IMG/VR virus record: IMGVR_UViG_3300025282_000206
Location: 1-26,159 of that record
Origin: a virus
Length of the DNA: 26,159 nt
Strand: one strand, 5' to 3'
Below, one piece after another: positions 7,329 through 14,538 of the stretch. Made by a program: the position numbers and the translations under genes. Below the pieces are notes generated by a model that ran no database searches, was not told the DNA's origin, and worked only from the letters and a program-made list of their open reading frames with translations. The number at the start of each line of letters is the position of its first letter. The stretch's first letter is position 1.

Positions 7329-8434
7329 CGATAACAGATATCACGCAGGCGTGGTCGGCAACGAAAGGCGCCACGAATAATAAGGGCCGCGAATACACAG
7401 CGAGTTATAACGTTGAGACGGACAGCTATAACGACCAGGTCAAAACAATCATTGACTACTTCGCGACCAATACAACTTTCAACGGTCTGGCGATTCCATA
7501 TCTGAACAAGCCGTACCAGTTCGGAAACGATCTTGACGTGATGGCGCTGTGCGATTCGGTTACACCGTCGCGTGTATCTGGCTCGCAATATAATTGGACT
7601 GTCGACTTTCACTACAAAACGGCAGACCAGGAGGAAGACGAGACGCAGGAGGATGAGAGCGGCAACGCGTCGAACAACCCGATGGACTGGAACTGGACTG
7701 TTGATATTTCATACGCCGACTACAGTCGCCCCGTAACGCATGCGACGTACCGCGGCGGCCATACTGGTGACAATTTTCTAGACGTATTCAACACGGGAGA
7801 CGGGGCCGATCAGGCGATCATTCCCCCAATGAACTCCGCGGGGACAGTATTCGACCCGGCACTGGAACGAAGCGCATTGAGACAGGTATTTCGGTTCGGG
7901 AAGTATCGCCACGAGTATCCAGACGGCATGGCGGACAACTGGCGAGCGGTCAACTCGAAAGCATTCGGAATCAAAGTAAAAGATCCGAACGTGGTCAACA
8001 AAAACGGGCGCCCGAGAACAGACAAGACGCTTATCTCTTGGAACTTCGAGCCGTTCCAGTGCCAGGTCGTCAGCGCAAACGCATCAGTCGTTCGCCAGAA
8101 CAATATGACGGTGTGGAAGATTTCCAGCGAGATTCACGCAGACTATGAGTTCGGGTATAGGGTGAAGATCGCCGACCGTGGGATTGTGGCACTCGGCAAC
8201 GCAGGCGCCCCGGATGGTATCGGCGGGTCGTTATCGTCTGGGAACCCAGCGTCTACAGGCATCCCGGAAGATCGCACTATGCGAGACGTGCTAGGTAACA
8301 CGCTTGCCGAGCCGGTATTGCTCGACGGGAACGGTCAGCCATTGGCGAAGGGACTACCGGCGGTGTACTTGGAGTGGTCGATCTATCCAGAGATCGATTT
8401 TGGCGACTTCAACGAATGGCTCCCAATCAGATAA
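7325..8434 (+). CDS. Probable distal tail / baseplate protein
   Basis: This 369-residue protein starts on an ATGA overlap with the tape measure stop, where distal tail proteins usually lie. It is aromatic-rich and beta-rich, with an N-terminal domain (SYNVETDSYNDQVKTIIDYF, then VTPSRVSGSQYNWTVDFHYK), an acidic linker near residues 100-112 (DQEEDETQEDESGN) and a larger C-terminal domain. The last part, EPVLLDGNGQPLAKGLPAVY followed by EWSIYPEIDFGDFNEWLPIR, resembles the ending of tail-tip associated proteins in environmental siphoviruses, where a P-x-L-L-D-G-x-G element is followed by a final strand. No enzymatic motif is visible. The role is inferred from position. Confidence 0.6.
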   Translation: MTITDITQAWSATKGATNNKGREYTASYNVETDSYNDQVKTIIDYFATNTTFNGLAIPYLNKPYQFGNDLDVMALCDSVTPSRVSGSQYNWTVDFHYKTADQEEDETQEDESGNASNNPMDWNWTVDISYADYSRPVTHATYRGGHTGDNFLDVFNTGDGADQAIIPPMNSAGTVFDPALERSALRQVFRFGKYRHEYPDGMADNWRAVNSKAFGIKVKDPNVVNKNGRPRTDKTLISWNFEPFQCQVVSANASVVRQNNMTVWKISSEIHADYEFGYRVKIADRGIVALGNAGAPDGIGGSLSSGNPASTGIPEDRTMRDVLGNTLAEPVLLDGNGQPLAKGLPAVYLEWSIYPEIDFGDFNEWLPIR

Positions 8435-8447
8435 AAGGGAAAACGAT

Positions 8448-9074
8448 ATGCCGAGGACAACGTTTGGGGATTCAATCTTCGTACCTGGCGACATCACATA
8501 TAGCGGTTCGCTCGTACCGGGCGTCAGTCGCGCCGATATTGTGCAACAGGATTTGCAGGAGTATGCGATACCGTTCACCACTATGAGAGTTCATGACAAC
8601 TTGTCGGCTCTATTGCCTGCGACCGCCGCGGCTGACGACCTCGGCCTGAGTGGCGCGGTGTTTGGTACGGAGTCGCCATATCTAATTACGGCTGACGCAA
8701 AGGCGACTACCGTAACGGCCTACGGTCGCTTTCAATTTCCATTGCCAGTCGAGTATACAAGTGGCCAATCTGTGCGCGTTGCAATCCACTGTGGCATGGG
8801 TACGACCGTGTCGGACACATCGGCAACCGTAGACGTCAGCGCGTACGAGTCAGACGACGAAGGGGCGGTCGGTAGCGATTTGGTTTCAACGGCGTCGACG
8901 AGTTGCAACTCGCTTACTATGAGCCAAGTACAGTTTGTGATAACGGCGACAGCATTAGAGGCGGGAGACGTATTAGATTGTCGAATTAAAGCGGCCATAA
9001 CTGACGCTTCGACTGCGACCGGTGTGTATGTGAAGATCGGCCGCGTGGCCATGCTATGCGACATCAAGGCGTGA
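8448..9074 (+). CDS. Putative beta-rich virion (tail-tip or decoration) protein
   Basis: The 208-residue protein is rich in Ser, Thr, Val and Asp with repeated short strands, like an all-beta exterior domain. The N-terminus (MPRTTFGDSIFVPGDITYSG followed by SRADIVQQDLQEYAIPFTTM) looks like a conserved arm. The C-terminal 130 residues (VYVKIGRVAMLCDIKA at the end) look like a jelly-roll or beta-sandwich. The frame is open from 8304, but AAGGGA at 8435-8440 precedes ATG 8448, which begins 13 bases after the previous stop. I do not recognise a named family. It may bind the tail tip, the capsid or a receptor. Confidence 0.6.
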   Translation: MPRTTFGDSIFVPGDITYSGSLVPGVSRADIVQQDLQEYAIPFTTMRVHDNLSALLPATAAADDLGLSGAVFGTESPYLITADAKATTVTAYGRFQFPLPVEYTSGQSVRVAIHCGMGTTVSDTSATVDVSAYESDDEGAVGSDLVSTASTSCNSLTMSQVQFVITATALEAGDVLDCRIKAAITDASTATGVYVKIGRVAMLCDIKA

Positions 9075-9075
9075 T

Positions 9076-9432
9076 ATGCTAACGTTCGACTCGAACTCAG
9101 TTCGCAAGTTGCAGGCGGATCACGCGCGACTGGCGCACATGCCTCGCAGCCCGGTGCCTGCGCGGTCAACGAGTCGCCCGCCGCCAGCCGGCAACGGCGC
9201 TGCGTTCTACCCAGCTAAGACAACGTCGACAATTACCGCGATGTCGGACGATGCGCCTGGGAGCGGAACGGCGAAACTCGCCAAACTCAAGAGTGATGGA
9301 GATCTTGACGCGTTCAGCGATGGCGATCTGGTGGTGAATAATATCGGCGGGGCGGTCGACAGCAGTACCTATTGCCTCATCGCGCAAGATACGTTCGGAT
9401 CGTGGTGGCTCGTCGTTGTCCCGTGCGAGTAA
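9076..9432 (+). CDS. Small putative virion protein
   Basis: This 118-residue protein has a basic, proline-rich N-terminal half (HMPRSPVPARSTSRPPPAGN) and a beta-rich C-terminal half. That half reads TTSTITAMSDDAPGSGTAKL, then NNIGGAVDSSTYCLIAQDTF and ends GSWWLVVVPCE. The order (T-S-T-I-T-A, P-G-S-G-T-A, N-x-x-G-x-x-V, then a final W-x-V-V strand) is like small OB-like phage structural domains found next to cysteine-rich tail proteins. No function is established. It begins one base after the previous stop, and its end lies 7 bp before the chosen start of the next gene. Confidence 0.55.
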   Translation: MLTFDSNSVRKLQADHARLAHMPRSPVPARSTSRPPPAGNGAAFYPAKTTSTITAMSDDAPGSGTAKLAKLKSDGDLDAFSDGDLVVNNIGGAVDSSTYCLIAQDTFGSWWLVVVPCE

Positions 9433-9439
9433 GAACGCG

Positions 9440-11119
9440 ATGCCGTGGAAGCGCGACAACCCGGGCTGCGACTGCTGCGGGTGTGAGCGTGTTGATGATC
9501 AGTTCGACACGGACACAATCGCGAACTACACCCAGTCGATAGGCAGCTGGGCGATTGCGGACGGCGTGCTGGCGACGAGCAGCGCCAACGCGGTCCTGAA
9601 GGCGAACACCACTGGACAGATTTACCAGCGAGTGGCCACCCGGTTTCGTTCGCCTGACCGGCAGCGCGTCAAAGTGCTGGCGGGAATGACCAGCGCGACA
9701 CAGTACCTCTACGCGCTGGTGACGTTCGACGACGACCCGTCAGCGTGTGGGTGGCTGGAGATCCGAAACAAAACGGTCGGCGATGACGAGCGGATTGGTG
9801 AACGGCTACGCGTGACGCATCTCGACCCAGACGTCTTCCATGATCTGTCATTGTGCGTGCAGCCCAATAGCGATCTATCCGAGGCTGCGCTATACGCGGC
9901 GCTCGACGGCGCATGTGTGTATGCGTTACTCGAACAGACACCAGGCGTTGGCGCAGGCCTCGGGACTGGCGATGCGACTGGTGATGTCGAGTTCACGAGC
10001 TTCCTCTGGACTGATTCCAAAACGGAGGACAACGAGTGTCCGGACTGCGGGTGCGACTGCGTGACGAGTGGGGACGGGTTCGGCTCCATTCCGCCATCCG
10101 GGCTGGACCTGGACGGCGAGGACGATATCGGCTGTCTCTGGAAAATCTGCGCGCCGAACTGGCGTTTGACCGGTGGACTGCTCGCGGGCTGGGGAGACGC
10201 GGACGTGCAGCATCTTGTCCCGATCGACCCGCGCGCAGAGTCGCAGTACGCGAGCGTCGAGGCCAGAGGTTCTGGCGGCACCAAGGCACTGCTTCACATG
10301 GCGATGGCATGCGGATCGGCGTCGTCACTGAGCGCGGTGATAGAGTTCTCTGACGCACCAGGCAAAAGCAAGGTCGCGATATCTAAGGACAACGGCTCGA
10401 CGTACGAAACTTGGAAATATATCGACACGGCGATCACACAGTTCGGAACGGGCCGCCAGGAATTCACGAAGCTAACCGCATGCCTCAAGGACGACCGGTT
10501 TCACGTAGAGGCGAATTCCCAGCGAGTGCAGACATCCGCGTCGGACGCGGGAGACGAGTTATTCTGCGGGCTCGGCGTCCGATACCATGCCGCCGGCGAG
10601 CCTGTCACGGGCCTGCGCGAGCCTGTATTCTTTGACGAGTTCGAGCAAGGCGACCCAGTCGACGCATGCGGCAAATGTGAATCGGCCGAGGGAGTGGGCG
10701 GAGGTGTCTGCTCACACTGTATCGACGAGGTGCCGCGGCACCTATTAGTAACGCAGCCTTCTATGTCGAGCGCCGGTTGTGCGAACTGCGCCGATCACGC
10801 TGGCAATTACTTGTTGCCACAACGAGTTCAGGATGATGGCGCGGAGTTGTGCTGTGTGTGGTCGGCAGTGACAACGGCCGGTTGCCCAGCCACGGCGGCC
10901 GGCGGCACCGCGTCACTGTGTTTCGACGGCACTGATTACGTGCTGCGGTACGTGCTATCGGGTAGGTTCTTTAACACGATCACGGAGTCGCACGCGTGGA
11001 GCGTAAACCTAGGAGCGGACAAGCCGGACTGCACGACGTTCAACGAAACACTGCCGCTGGATAGTACGGCCGGCGGCTGCTCGGCAACGGGTACAACTGT
11101 CACGATTAAGGCGGCCTAG
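9440..11119 (+). CDS. Cysteine-rich multi-module virion protein with lectin-like domains
   Basis: This 559-residue protein (from ATG 9440; TTG 9416 is an in-frame alternative) is punctuated by clusters of cysteine. NPGCDCCGCERVDDQF opens it, NECPDCGCDCVTSGDGFG separates the first and second modules, and CGKCESAEGVGGGVCSHC separates the second and third. Module one (residues about 15-205) reads QFDTDTIANYTQSIGSWAIA then DGVLATSS, the wording of a LamG/concanavalin-type jelly-roll. Module two (about 220-405, with LTGGLLAGWGDADVQHLVP) appears to repeat that plan. Module three ends DSTAGGCSATGTTVTIKAA and contains NCADHAGNYLL and ELCCVW. The cysteines may bind metal or form disulfides. A carbohydrate-binding or tail-tip adhesion role is likely but inferred. 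Confidence 0.6.
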   Translation: MPWKRDNPGCDCCGCERVDDQFDTDTIANYTQSIGSWAIADGVLATSSANAVLKANTTGQIYQRVATRFRSPDRQRVKVLAGMTSATQYLYALVTFDDDPSACGWLEIRNKTVGDDERIGERLRVTHLDPDVFHDLSLCVQPNSDLSEAALYAALDGACVYALLEQTPGVGAGLGTGDATGDVEFTSFLWTDSKTEDNECPDCGCDCVTSGDGFGSIPPSGLDLDGEDDIGCLWKICAPNWRLTGGLLAGWGDADVQHLVPIDPRAESQYASVEARGSGGTKALLHMAMACGSASSLSAVIEFSDAPGKSKVAISKDNGSTYETWKYIDTAITQFGTGRQEFTKLTACLKDDRFHVEANSQRVQTSASDAGDELFCGLGVRYHAAGEPVTGLREPVFFDEFEQGDPVDACGKCESAEGVGGGVCSHCIDEVPRHLLVTQPSMSSAGCANCADHAGNYLLPQRVQDDGAELCCVWSAVTTAGCPATAAGGTASLCFDGTDYVLRYVLSGRFFNTITESHAWSVNLGADKPDCTTFNETLPLDSTAGGCSATGTTVTIKAA

Positions 11120-11120
11120 A

Positions 11121-11336
11121 ATGTGGGCGTGTGAGCAATGCGGAACGGCAGCGAACGTCGCCCCGGATGATTTCCCGTTGACGTGCGCCTGCGGCGTGCG
11201 CTACGAGGTGGGGGAGTCTCGCGGGCTCGGCGACACGGTGGCGAAGCTGGCGCGCGCGGTTGGCGTGCGGCCCTGTGGTGGTTGCAGGCAGAGGCAAGCG
11301 AAACTGAACAAGATGTTACCATACCGTAAGAAGTAA
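11121..11336 (+). CDS. Small zinc-ribbon-like protein with GLGD...CGGC motif
   Basis: The 71-residue protein starts one base after the previous stop. Its N-terminal half carries a CEQCG...CACG zinc-ribbon-like pair. The second half, GLGDTVAKLARAVGVRPCGG followed by CRQRQAKLNKMLPYRKK, has a G-x-G-D-x-x-A-x-x-x-x-x-x-G-x-x-x-C-x-x-C-x-x-R-x-x-x-L-N-x-x-x-P pattern. I associate this with short proteins and C-terminal tails found near the tail genes of many phages; the function is not established. It is the last gene before a terminator-like hairpin. Confidence 0.7.
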   Translation: MWACEQCGTAANVAPDDFPLTCACGVRYEVGESRGLGDTVAKLARAVGVRPCGGCRQRQAKLNKMLPYRKK

Positions 11337-11337
11337 A

Positions 11338-11390
11338 GCGGCGGCCGGTGTCTTGGGTGCCGCTCCTCCCGGCGCCGGTCGCTGCATTTT
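11338..11390 (+). terminator. Probable intrinsic terminator after the tail gene cluster
   Basis: The arms GCGGCGGCCGG (11338-11348) and CCGGTCGCTGC (11375-11385) pair along all 11 positions, two of them as G-U, around a 26-nt loop. ATTTTG follows, with a four-T run at 11387-11390. It lies two bases after the stop of the zinc-ribbon gene, where late structural transcription could end. The short T-run makes it a moderate call. Confidence 0.5.
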
Positions 11391-11402
11391 GAAAGTGACA
11401 AT

Positions 11403-11651
11403 ATGACGGACGAAAAAAACGGACGATGGACGAACAGCGCGGTCTTGGGACTGCTGACGGCGCTGGTTGGAATCGACGGAGTGAGCGCGATCAAGAGCGG
11501 AAGCGGCGACCCGGTCGCCGCCGAGGTTCGCGCGAACGCCGAATTGATTCGCGGGGTGGCGGAAGAGCAACGCGAACTGCGCTACGCGCTCAAGTCGCTG
11601 GCGGGCTCGGTTGGTGCGCTGGCGACAGCGGTCAAGCAAATGCACGACTAA
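11403..11651 (+). CDS. Small protein with one hydrophobic segment and a coiled coil
   Basis: This 82-residue protein has a polar start (MTDEKNGRWTNS), one hydrophobic stretch at about residues 13-30 (AVLGLLTALVGIDGVSAI) and then a charged helix (EVRANAELIRGVAEEQRELR followed by YALKSLAGSVGALATAVKQM), likely a coiled coil. It could be anchored to the inner membrane. This layout occurs in some phage holin-like, antiholin or spanin-like proteins, but no diagnostic motif is present and a better holin candidate lies at 19720-19902. It lies 12 bases after a terminator-like hairpin and before an AT-rich non-coding stretch. Confidence 0.55.
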   Translation: MTDEKNGRWTNSAVLGLLTALVGIDGVSAIKSGSGDPVAAEVRANAELIRGVAEEQRELRYALKSLAGSVGALATAVKQMHD

Positions 11652-11810
11652 CTTCGCGTCGCCGCTTGAAAAAACGCACAAAATCTAGTGCGGTTAGGGC
11701 CGATCGGCCCTAAGTCGTATCACGCCTACGGCTTATAAATTCTAGTTATTTCCCCCAAAAGCGACGTTTTTGGGTACATCCCACTTGAATTCATTTACGA
11801 TATTAGTAAA
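11652..11810. promoter_or_regulatory. AT-rich intergenic control region with palindrome and hairpin
   Basis: This 159-bp gap separates the late structural genes from small genes and is richer in A and T than its surroundings. It holds a perfect 20-bp palindrome at 11694-11713 (TTAGGGCCGATCGGCCCTAA) and a second inverted repeat, CCCAAAA (11754-11760) with TTTTGGG (11768-11774). A TATAAAT sequence at 11734-11740 could be a -10 box but has no good -35 partner. The region could hold an operator, a terminator, or both. I cannot choose a promoter with confidence. Confidence 0.5.
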
Positions 11811-11855
11811 ATGAACAGGTACGAAAGACAACCCGAAACGAAAGGCGAGACGATG
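11811..11855 (+). repeat. Leader repeat, copy 1
   Basis: The 45 bases ending in ATG 11853 match those at 12218-12262 at about 39 of 45 positions without gaps. Both copies begin ATGAACAGGTACGAA and contain AACGAAAGGCG close to a second ATG. Both could be read as N-terminal residues (MNRYERQPETKGETM here), but most differences change the encoded residue. A shared translation-initiation leader is therefore more likely than a conserved peptide. Confidence 0.6.
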
Positions 11856-12221
11856 GGCATTAAACTTAAGCGACAGACACTAGAGGGCGCGAAGGGTGTT
11901 ATTGCTGAGGAGATGGCGCGAGAGTACGACGACGAGCGATTCAAGAGTAATCGCAATCGACCCAGAATAATGCTCTTCGACGTTTTCGTTCAACGTAAGA
12001 TTCGCCTTCTACAACTAAAGGCCTTCGAGTGGCAAGTGAGTCACGCTAAGACGTGGAAAGCGCTGGCGGCAGCGACCGACTCGCCGGCTGCGCGACAGTT
12101 CGGCTGGCACGTCGACGCGAAGGGGCGATCGTTTCTTCGCAGCGAGCAAGAACACGTCGCCGGCTGTTCGTGCGGTGCGCCGTGGTGTTCGGAGTTTATC
12201 GCGGCGCTGCGCGGAGAATGA
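11853..12221 (+). CDS. Hypothetical protein with CSCGAPWC motif
   Basis: The 122-residue protein (136 if the upstream in-frame ATG 11811 is used) is helical and basic in its first two thirds (IKLKRQTLEGAKGVIAEEMA, then PRIMLFDVFVQRKIRLLQLK) and ends in a region with GCSCGAPWCSEFI, a possible metal-binding or redox cysteine cluster. AAAGGCGAG just before ATG 11853 favours that start. No family is recognised. The gene opens a run of small co-directional genes of unknown function, and its stop overlaps the second leader repeat (ATGA at 12218-12221). Confidence 0.65.
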   Translation: MGIKLKRQTLEGAKGVIAEEMAREYDDERFKSNRNRPRIMLFDVFVQRKIRLLQLKAFEWQVSHAKTWKALAAATDSPAARQFGWHVDAKGRSFLRSEQEHVAGCSCGAPWCSEFIAALRGE

Positions 12222-12262
12222 ACAGGTACGAACAACAACCGAAAACGAAAGGCGGAGCGATG
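12218..12262 (+). repeat. Leader repeat, copy 2
   Basis: This is the second copy of the 45-bp leader, with the same 15-codon spacing between its first and last ATG. It would encode MNRYEQQPKTKGGAM if translated. AAAGG at 12248-12252 is well placed as a Shine-Dalgarno sequence for ATG 12260. Confidence 0.6.
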
Positions 12263-12475
12263 ACGAGGAAGATAACAGGAATCGAGTGGGTGCTAGCCGA
12301 GGTGGGAAAACTGGTCTCCCAGCATCCACACGCGATCGTCGATGTGAGGCGCGGTTCAGCGATCATGGCGCCGGCTGCATGGACGTGCGCCTATGTCACG
12401 GTGGGCCAGACTGTCCACTATCTTGACGACTCCACCGGCGAGCAAATCCACGACACGTGGCAGGCTGGCAACTAA
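12260..12475 (+). CDS. Small hypothetical protein
   Basis: The 71-residue protein (85 from ATG 12218) has one helix at the N-terminus (GIEWVLAEVGKLVSQHPHAI) followed by a beta-rich half (APAAWTCAYVTVGQTVHYLD, then DSTGEQIHDTW). I recognise no family. The start is chosen from the AAAGG at 12248-12252 and from comparison with the preceding gene, which has the same leader. The frame stays open further upstream, but that part overlaps the previous gene out of frame. Confidence 0.6.
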   Translation: MTRKITGIEWVLAEVGKLVSQHPHAIVDVRRGSAIMAPAAWTCAYVTVGQTVHYLDDSTGEQIHDTWQAGN

Positions 12476-12501
12476 CGCGAACCAGAAAGGTAAGACGAAA
12501 G

Positions 12502-12942
12502 ATGATAATTACTAGAGAGATGCTTGAAACCATCGATGGCGTGCAGATCGAGGACTGGTCGCGAGACGCAGACGAGTACGTCGCTGCGCTGCAGACGGCC
12601 ATCGAGGCCTGGTTGTATTGGCTGAAAACAGTGCGACGATCGCTACAGGTCAGCGATCGCGAGATGTCATCACTGTGTGGTGACGGCGGGTTGCCGCGCG
12701 ACGACGCTTGGCGAACGCTACTGCTCGACGAGGGTGTGATTGCACTATGCAACGGCTGGGCACCGCCGGGCGACCCGTGGGCAGGATATCCGCCGCAGGA
12801 GATCGCCTATTCATATTGCGGGGCGCGCAGGTCGATCAGTTATCAGGACCTGTCAGAGCTGGTGCAGAACTGGGAATTGGCCATGACACCTATTTTGCGC
12901 GACGAGAAAGCCGTGGCGACAGCCACCAAACCGAAGGGGTAG
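12502..12942 (+). CDS. Hypothetical protein, tryptophan-rich
   Basis: The 146-residue acidic protein starts at ATG 12502, with AAAGG at 12486-12490 upstream. The frame extends back to 12457, but that part overlaps the previous gene. The body is helical (YVAALQTAIEAWLYWLKTVR) with several tryptophans and a central loop, CNGWAPPGDPWAGYPPQE. A further helix (YQDLSELVQNWELAMTPILR) and a basic tail close the protein. No known domain is recognised. It belongs to a group of small genes likely expressed together. Confidence 0.65.
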   Translation: MIITREMLETIDGVQIEDWSRDADEYVAALQTAIEAWLYWLKTVRRSLQVSDREMSSLCGDGGLPRDDAWRTLLLDEGVIALCNGWAPPGDPWAGYPPQEIAYSYCGARRSISYQDLSELVQNWELAMTPILRDEKAVATATKPKG

Positions 12943-12948
12943 AGTGAA

Positions 12949-13371
12949 ATGAGGAAGACGATTCCAGACGAGGGCGGCTGGTATTGGTCCCACTCGCCAA
13001 CTGACGGCGAGTGGTGCATGACGCTAGTCAATATGGATCGCGAAACAATTACGCTGTTTGACGGGGTGGAACCGCAGCGAGGGCAGAGCGAATACCCGAT
13101 TGAAGATTTCGACGGGAGTGAGCGACTGTGGTATGGGCCTTTCCACTGTCCTGGTGGTGACTTTGGTGAGCATACGATAGGGATGGACGTTGAGATGCAC
13201 ATGCGGGCCACCGCAGAAAAGAAAGCGATGTGCCTGACCTACGTCGATTACGAGCACTGCGAGGAAGAACATTATTCTGGGTCGATTGCGATTACTGAGG
13301 TGCGATCAGCTGCCGACGCCTCTGCGCTGATAAGCATGTCGCATAACTTCAGAATGAAGGGCAAACGATGA
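12949..13371 (+). CDS. Hypothetical protein with GWYW N-terminus
   Basis: This 140-residue acidic protein starts six bases after the previous stop. The N-terminus, PDEGGWYWSHSPTDGEWCMT, has the P-x-x-G-W-Y-W-x-x-x-x-x-x-G-x-W pattern found in many small phage and bacterial proteins of unknown function, with a small beta fold (MTLVNMDRETITLFDG follows). A YGPFHCPGGDFGEHTIGMDV loop and acidic cysteine-containing stretch (YVDYEHCEEEHYSGSI) lie in the C-terminal half. No catalytic motif is visible. Confidence 0.65.
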   Translation: MRKTIPDEGGWYWSHSPTDGEWCMTLVNMDRETITLFDGVEPQRGQSEYPIEDFDGSERLWYGPFHCPGGDFGEHTIGMDVEMHMRATAEKKAMCLTYVDYEHCEEEHYSGSIAITEVRSAADASALISMSHNFRMKGKR

Positions 13372-13400
13372 GCAACCCGAAAGAGAATGGATGGGACTAG
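13368..13400 (+). CDS. Possible 10-codon leader peptide
   Basis: An ATG overlapping the preceding stop (ATGA) opens a tiny frame, MSNPKENGWD, that ends at TAG 13398-13400, about 30 bases before the next gene. It may carry ribosomes from the upstream gene toward the next start, or be a chance open frame. It resembles the two leader repeats only in position. Confidence 0.25.
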   Translation: MSNPKENGWD

Positions 13401-13432
13401 CGACTACACTGCTACAAAGGGAGGAGCATAAT

Positions 13433-14317
13433 ATGGATTTGAAAATGTTTGACAGGGTGAATGTCTTCGTTAGGTACAAAGCGTGGAGAAAATTGCCAAC
13501 GCTGCGTAAGCAGGTGGAGACGATAGGCGACGCTGTGGATGAGTTGCTCGTTCAGATGATCTCGGTAGTGGAGCAGTCCAACGACGTTGCGCAGGTCACA
13601 ACTCGACGGCTCGACACGTTCGAAAAGGCGATCACTGCGAACGCGGCAGCGATGCAAAAGTTTGTGGAGGAGACGGTCGACACGACGTCCAACATAGAGG
13701 CGACTGCGCTGGAAGCGGCCGAGGCTGTCCTGGACGTCGAAGAGAAATACGAGAAAACGAGGAGCGAAGTTCTGAGCACCAAGCGAGCGCAGATTTCCAG
13801 GCTGAATGAGCTGGTCCTCGATGTCCGCCGCATCGCGGAGGAGGTGGTGAGCCTCTCGGCGGATACGGCAGGCGTTCGTCTCGATTTCGACGACTCGCAA
13901 AAGCCAGGCGCGCTGAAGGTGTTTGAAGTCTCTGACGAGCAGGTTCTCAGTATCGTCGAGAAGAGCATGGCGACGGAGGTGGTGCAAGGGCTCGGCAAGC
14001 GTATCTCGGAAGTCGAGGCCACCGCCGGCGAGTTCGCGAACCTGTATGAAGACATGCGAGCCATGGTCAACCAGTGCGTGAAGCGGAAGCAGCTGAAGAA
14101 GGAGGTGACAAGACTCAGCGACGAACTCGCGAAATCCTTTGTCATTTCAGACGAGACTCTGGCCGCAGTGACAGAGCGAGTGTTGACGACGATTGTGACT
14201 GCCGATATTGTTGGTCGCTTGCGACTAGCTGACGTGCTCAAGGACAGTGAAACGTTGTCCACGCCGAGCGAGAAACTCCGCAAGGCGATAATCTATCGCA
14301 GCGAATTCAGCGAGTGA
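13433..14317 (+). CDS. Long coiled-coil protein of unknown function
   Basis: The 294-residue protein is almost wholly helical with heptad-like patterns: LPTLRKQVETIGDAVDELLV, IEATALEAAEAVLDVEEKYE, RAQISRLNELVLDVRRIAEE and KQLKKEVTRLSDELAKSFVI. It is negatively charged with no signal peptide or membrane segment. GGGAGGAG just upstream of ATG 13433 fixes the start, although the frame continues to 13391. The size and helical nature suit a scaffold-like, host-takeover or DNA-associated structural protein, but I recognise no family. The following regulator gene starts eight bases after its stop. Confidence 0.65.
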   Translation: MDLKMFDRVNVFVRYKAWRKLPTLRKQVETIGDAVDELLVQMISVVEQSNDVAQVTTRRLDTFEKAITANAAAMQKFVEETVDTTSNIEATALEAAEAVLDVEEKYEKTRSEVLSTKRAQISRLNELVLDVRRIAEEVVSLSADTAGVRLDFDDSQKPGALKVFEVSDEQVLSIVEKSMATEVVQGLGKRISEVEATAGEFANLYEDMRAMVNQCVKRKQLKKEVTRLSDELAKSFVISDETLAAVTERVLTTIVTADIVGRLRLADVLKDSETLSTPSEKLRKAIIYRSEFSE

Positions 14318-14324
14318 GGAGCGT

Positions 14325-14531
14325 ATGGCACTCAACGGCAGTCACGGCGGACGAAGGCGGGGCGCCGGTCGCCCGCGTTCCTACGACGAGGGCTTGACGG
14401 TCGCCTGCGGTGCGGCGATTCCCAAGTCGATCGTCAAGCGACTTGACAGGATGGCGAAGAGAAAAGGAGTGACCAGGTCGACGGCGATTTGTGAAGCGGT
14501 TCGGCAAATGGTCGGCCAGGCCAAGCCGTAG
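14325..14531 (+). CDS. Ribbon-helix-helix DNA-binding protein with basic GRP arm
   Basis: This 68-residue protein opens with an AT-hook-like basic arm (GGRRRGAGRPRS, residues 8-19). A small domain follows that fits a CopG/Arc ribbon-helix-helix: a short strand (LTVACGAAIP), helix one (KSIVKRLDRMAKRKG) and helix two (TRSTAICEAVRQMVGQ). Such proteins bind palindromic operators as dimers and are common repressors in phages and plasmids. The perfect 42-bp palindrome starting 8 bases after its stop would be an obvious candidate for self-regulation, though this link is inferred. Confidence 0.75.
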   Translation: MALNGSHGGRRRGAGRPRSYDEGLTVACGAAIPKSIVKRLDRMAKRKGVTRSTAICEAVRQMVGQAKP

Positions 14532-14538
14532 CTCACTC

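Noticed and set aside
13552-14283. Minus-strand Ser-rich frame opposite the coiled-coil gene
   Set aside because: It is the antisense shadow of a helical gene with GC-rich third positions, with no independent signal.
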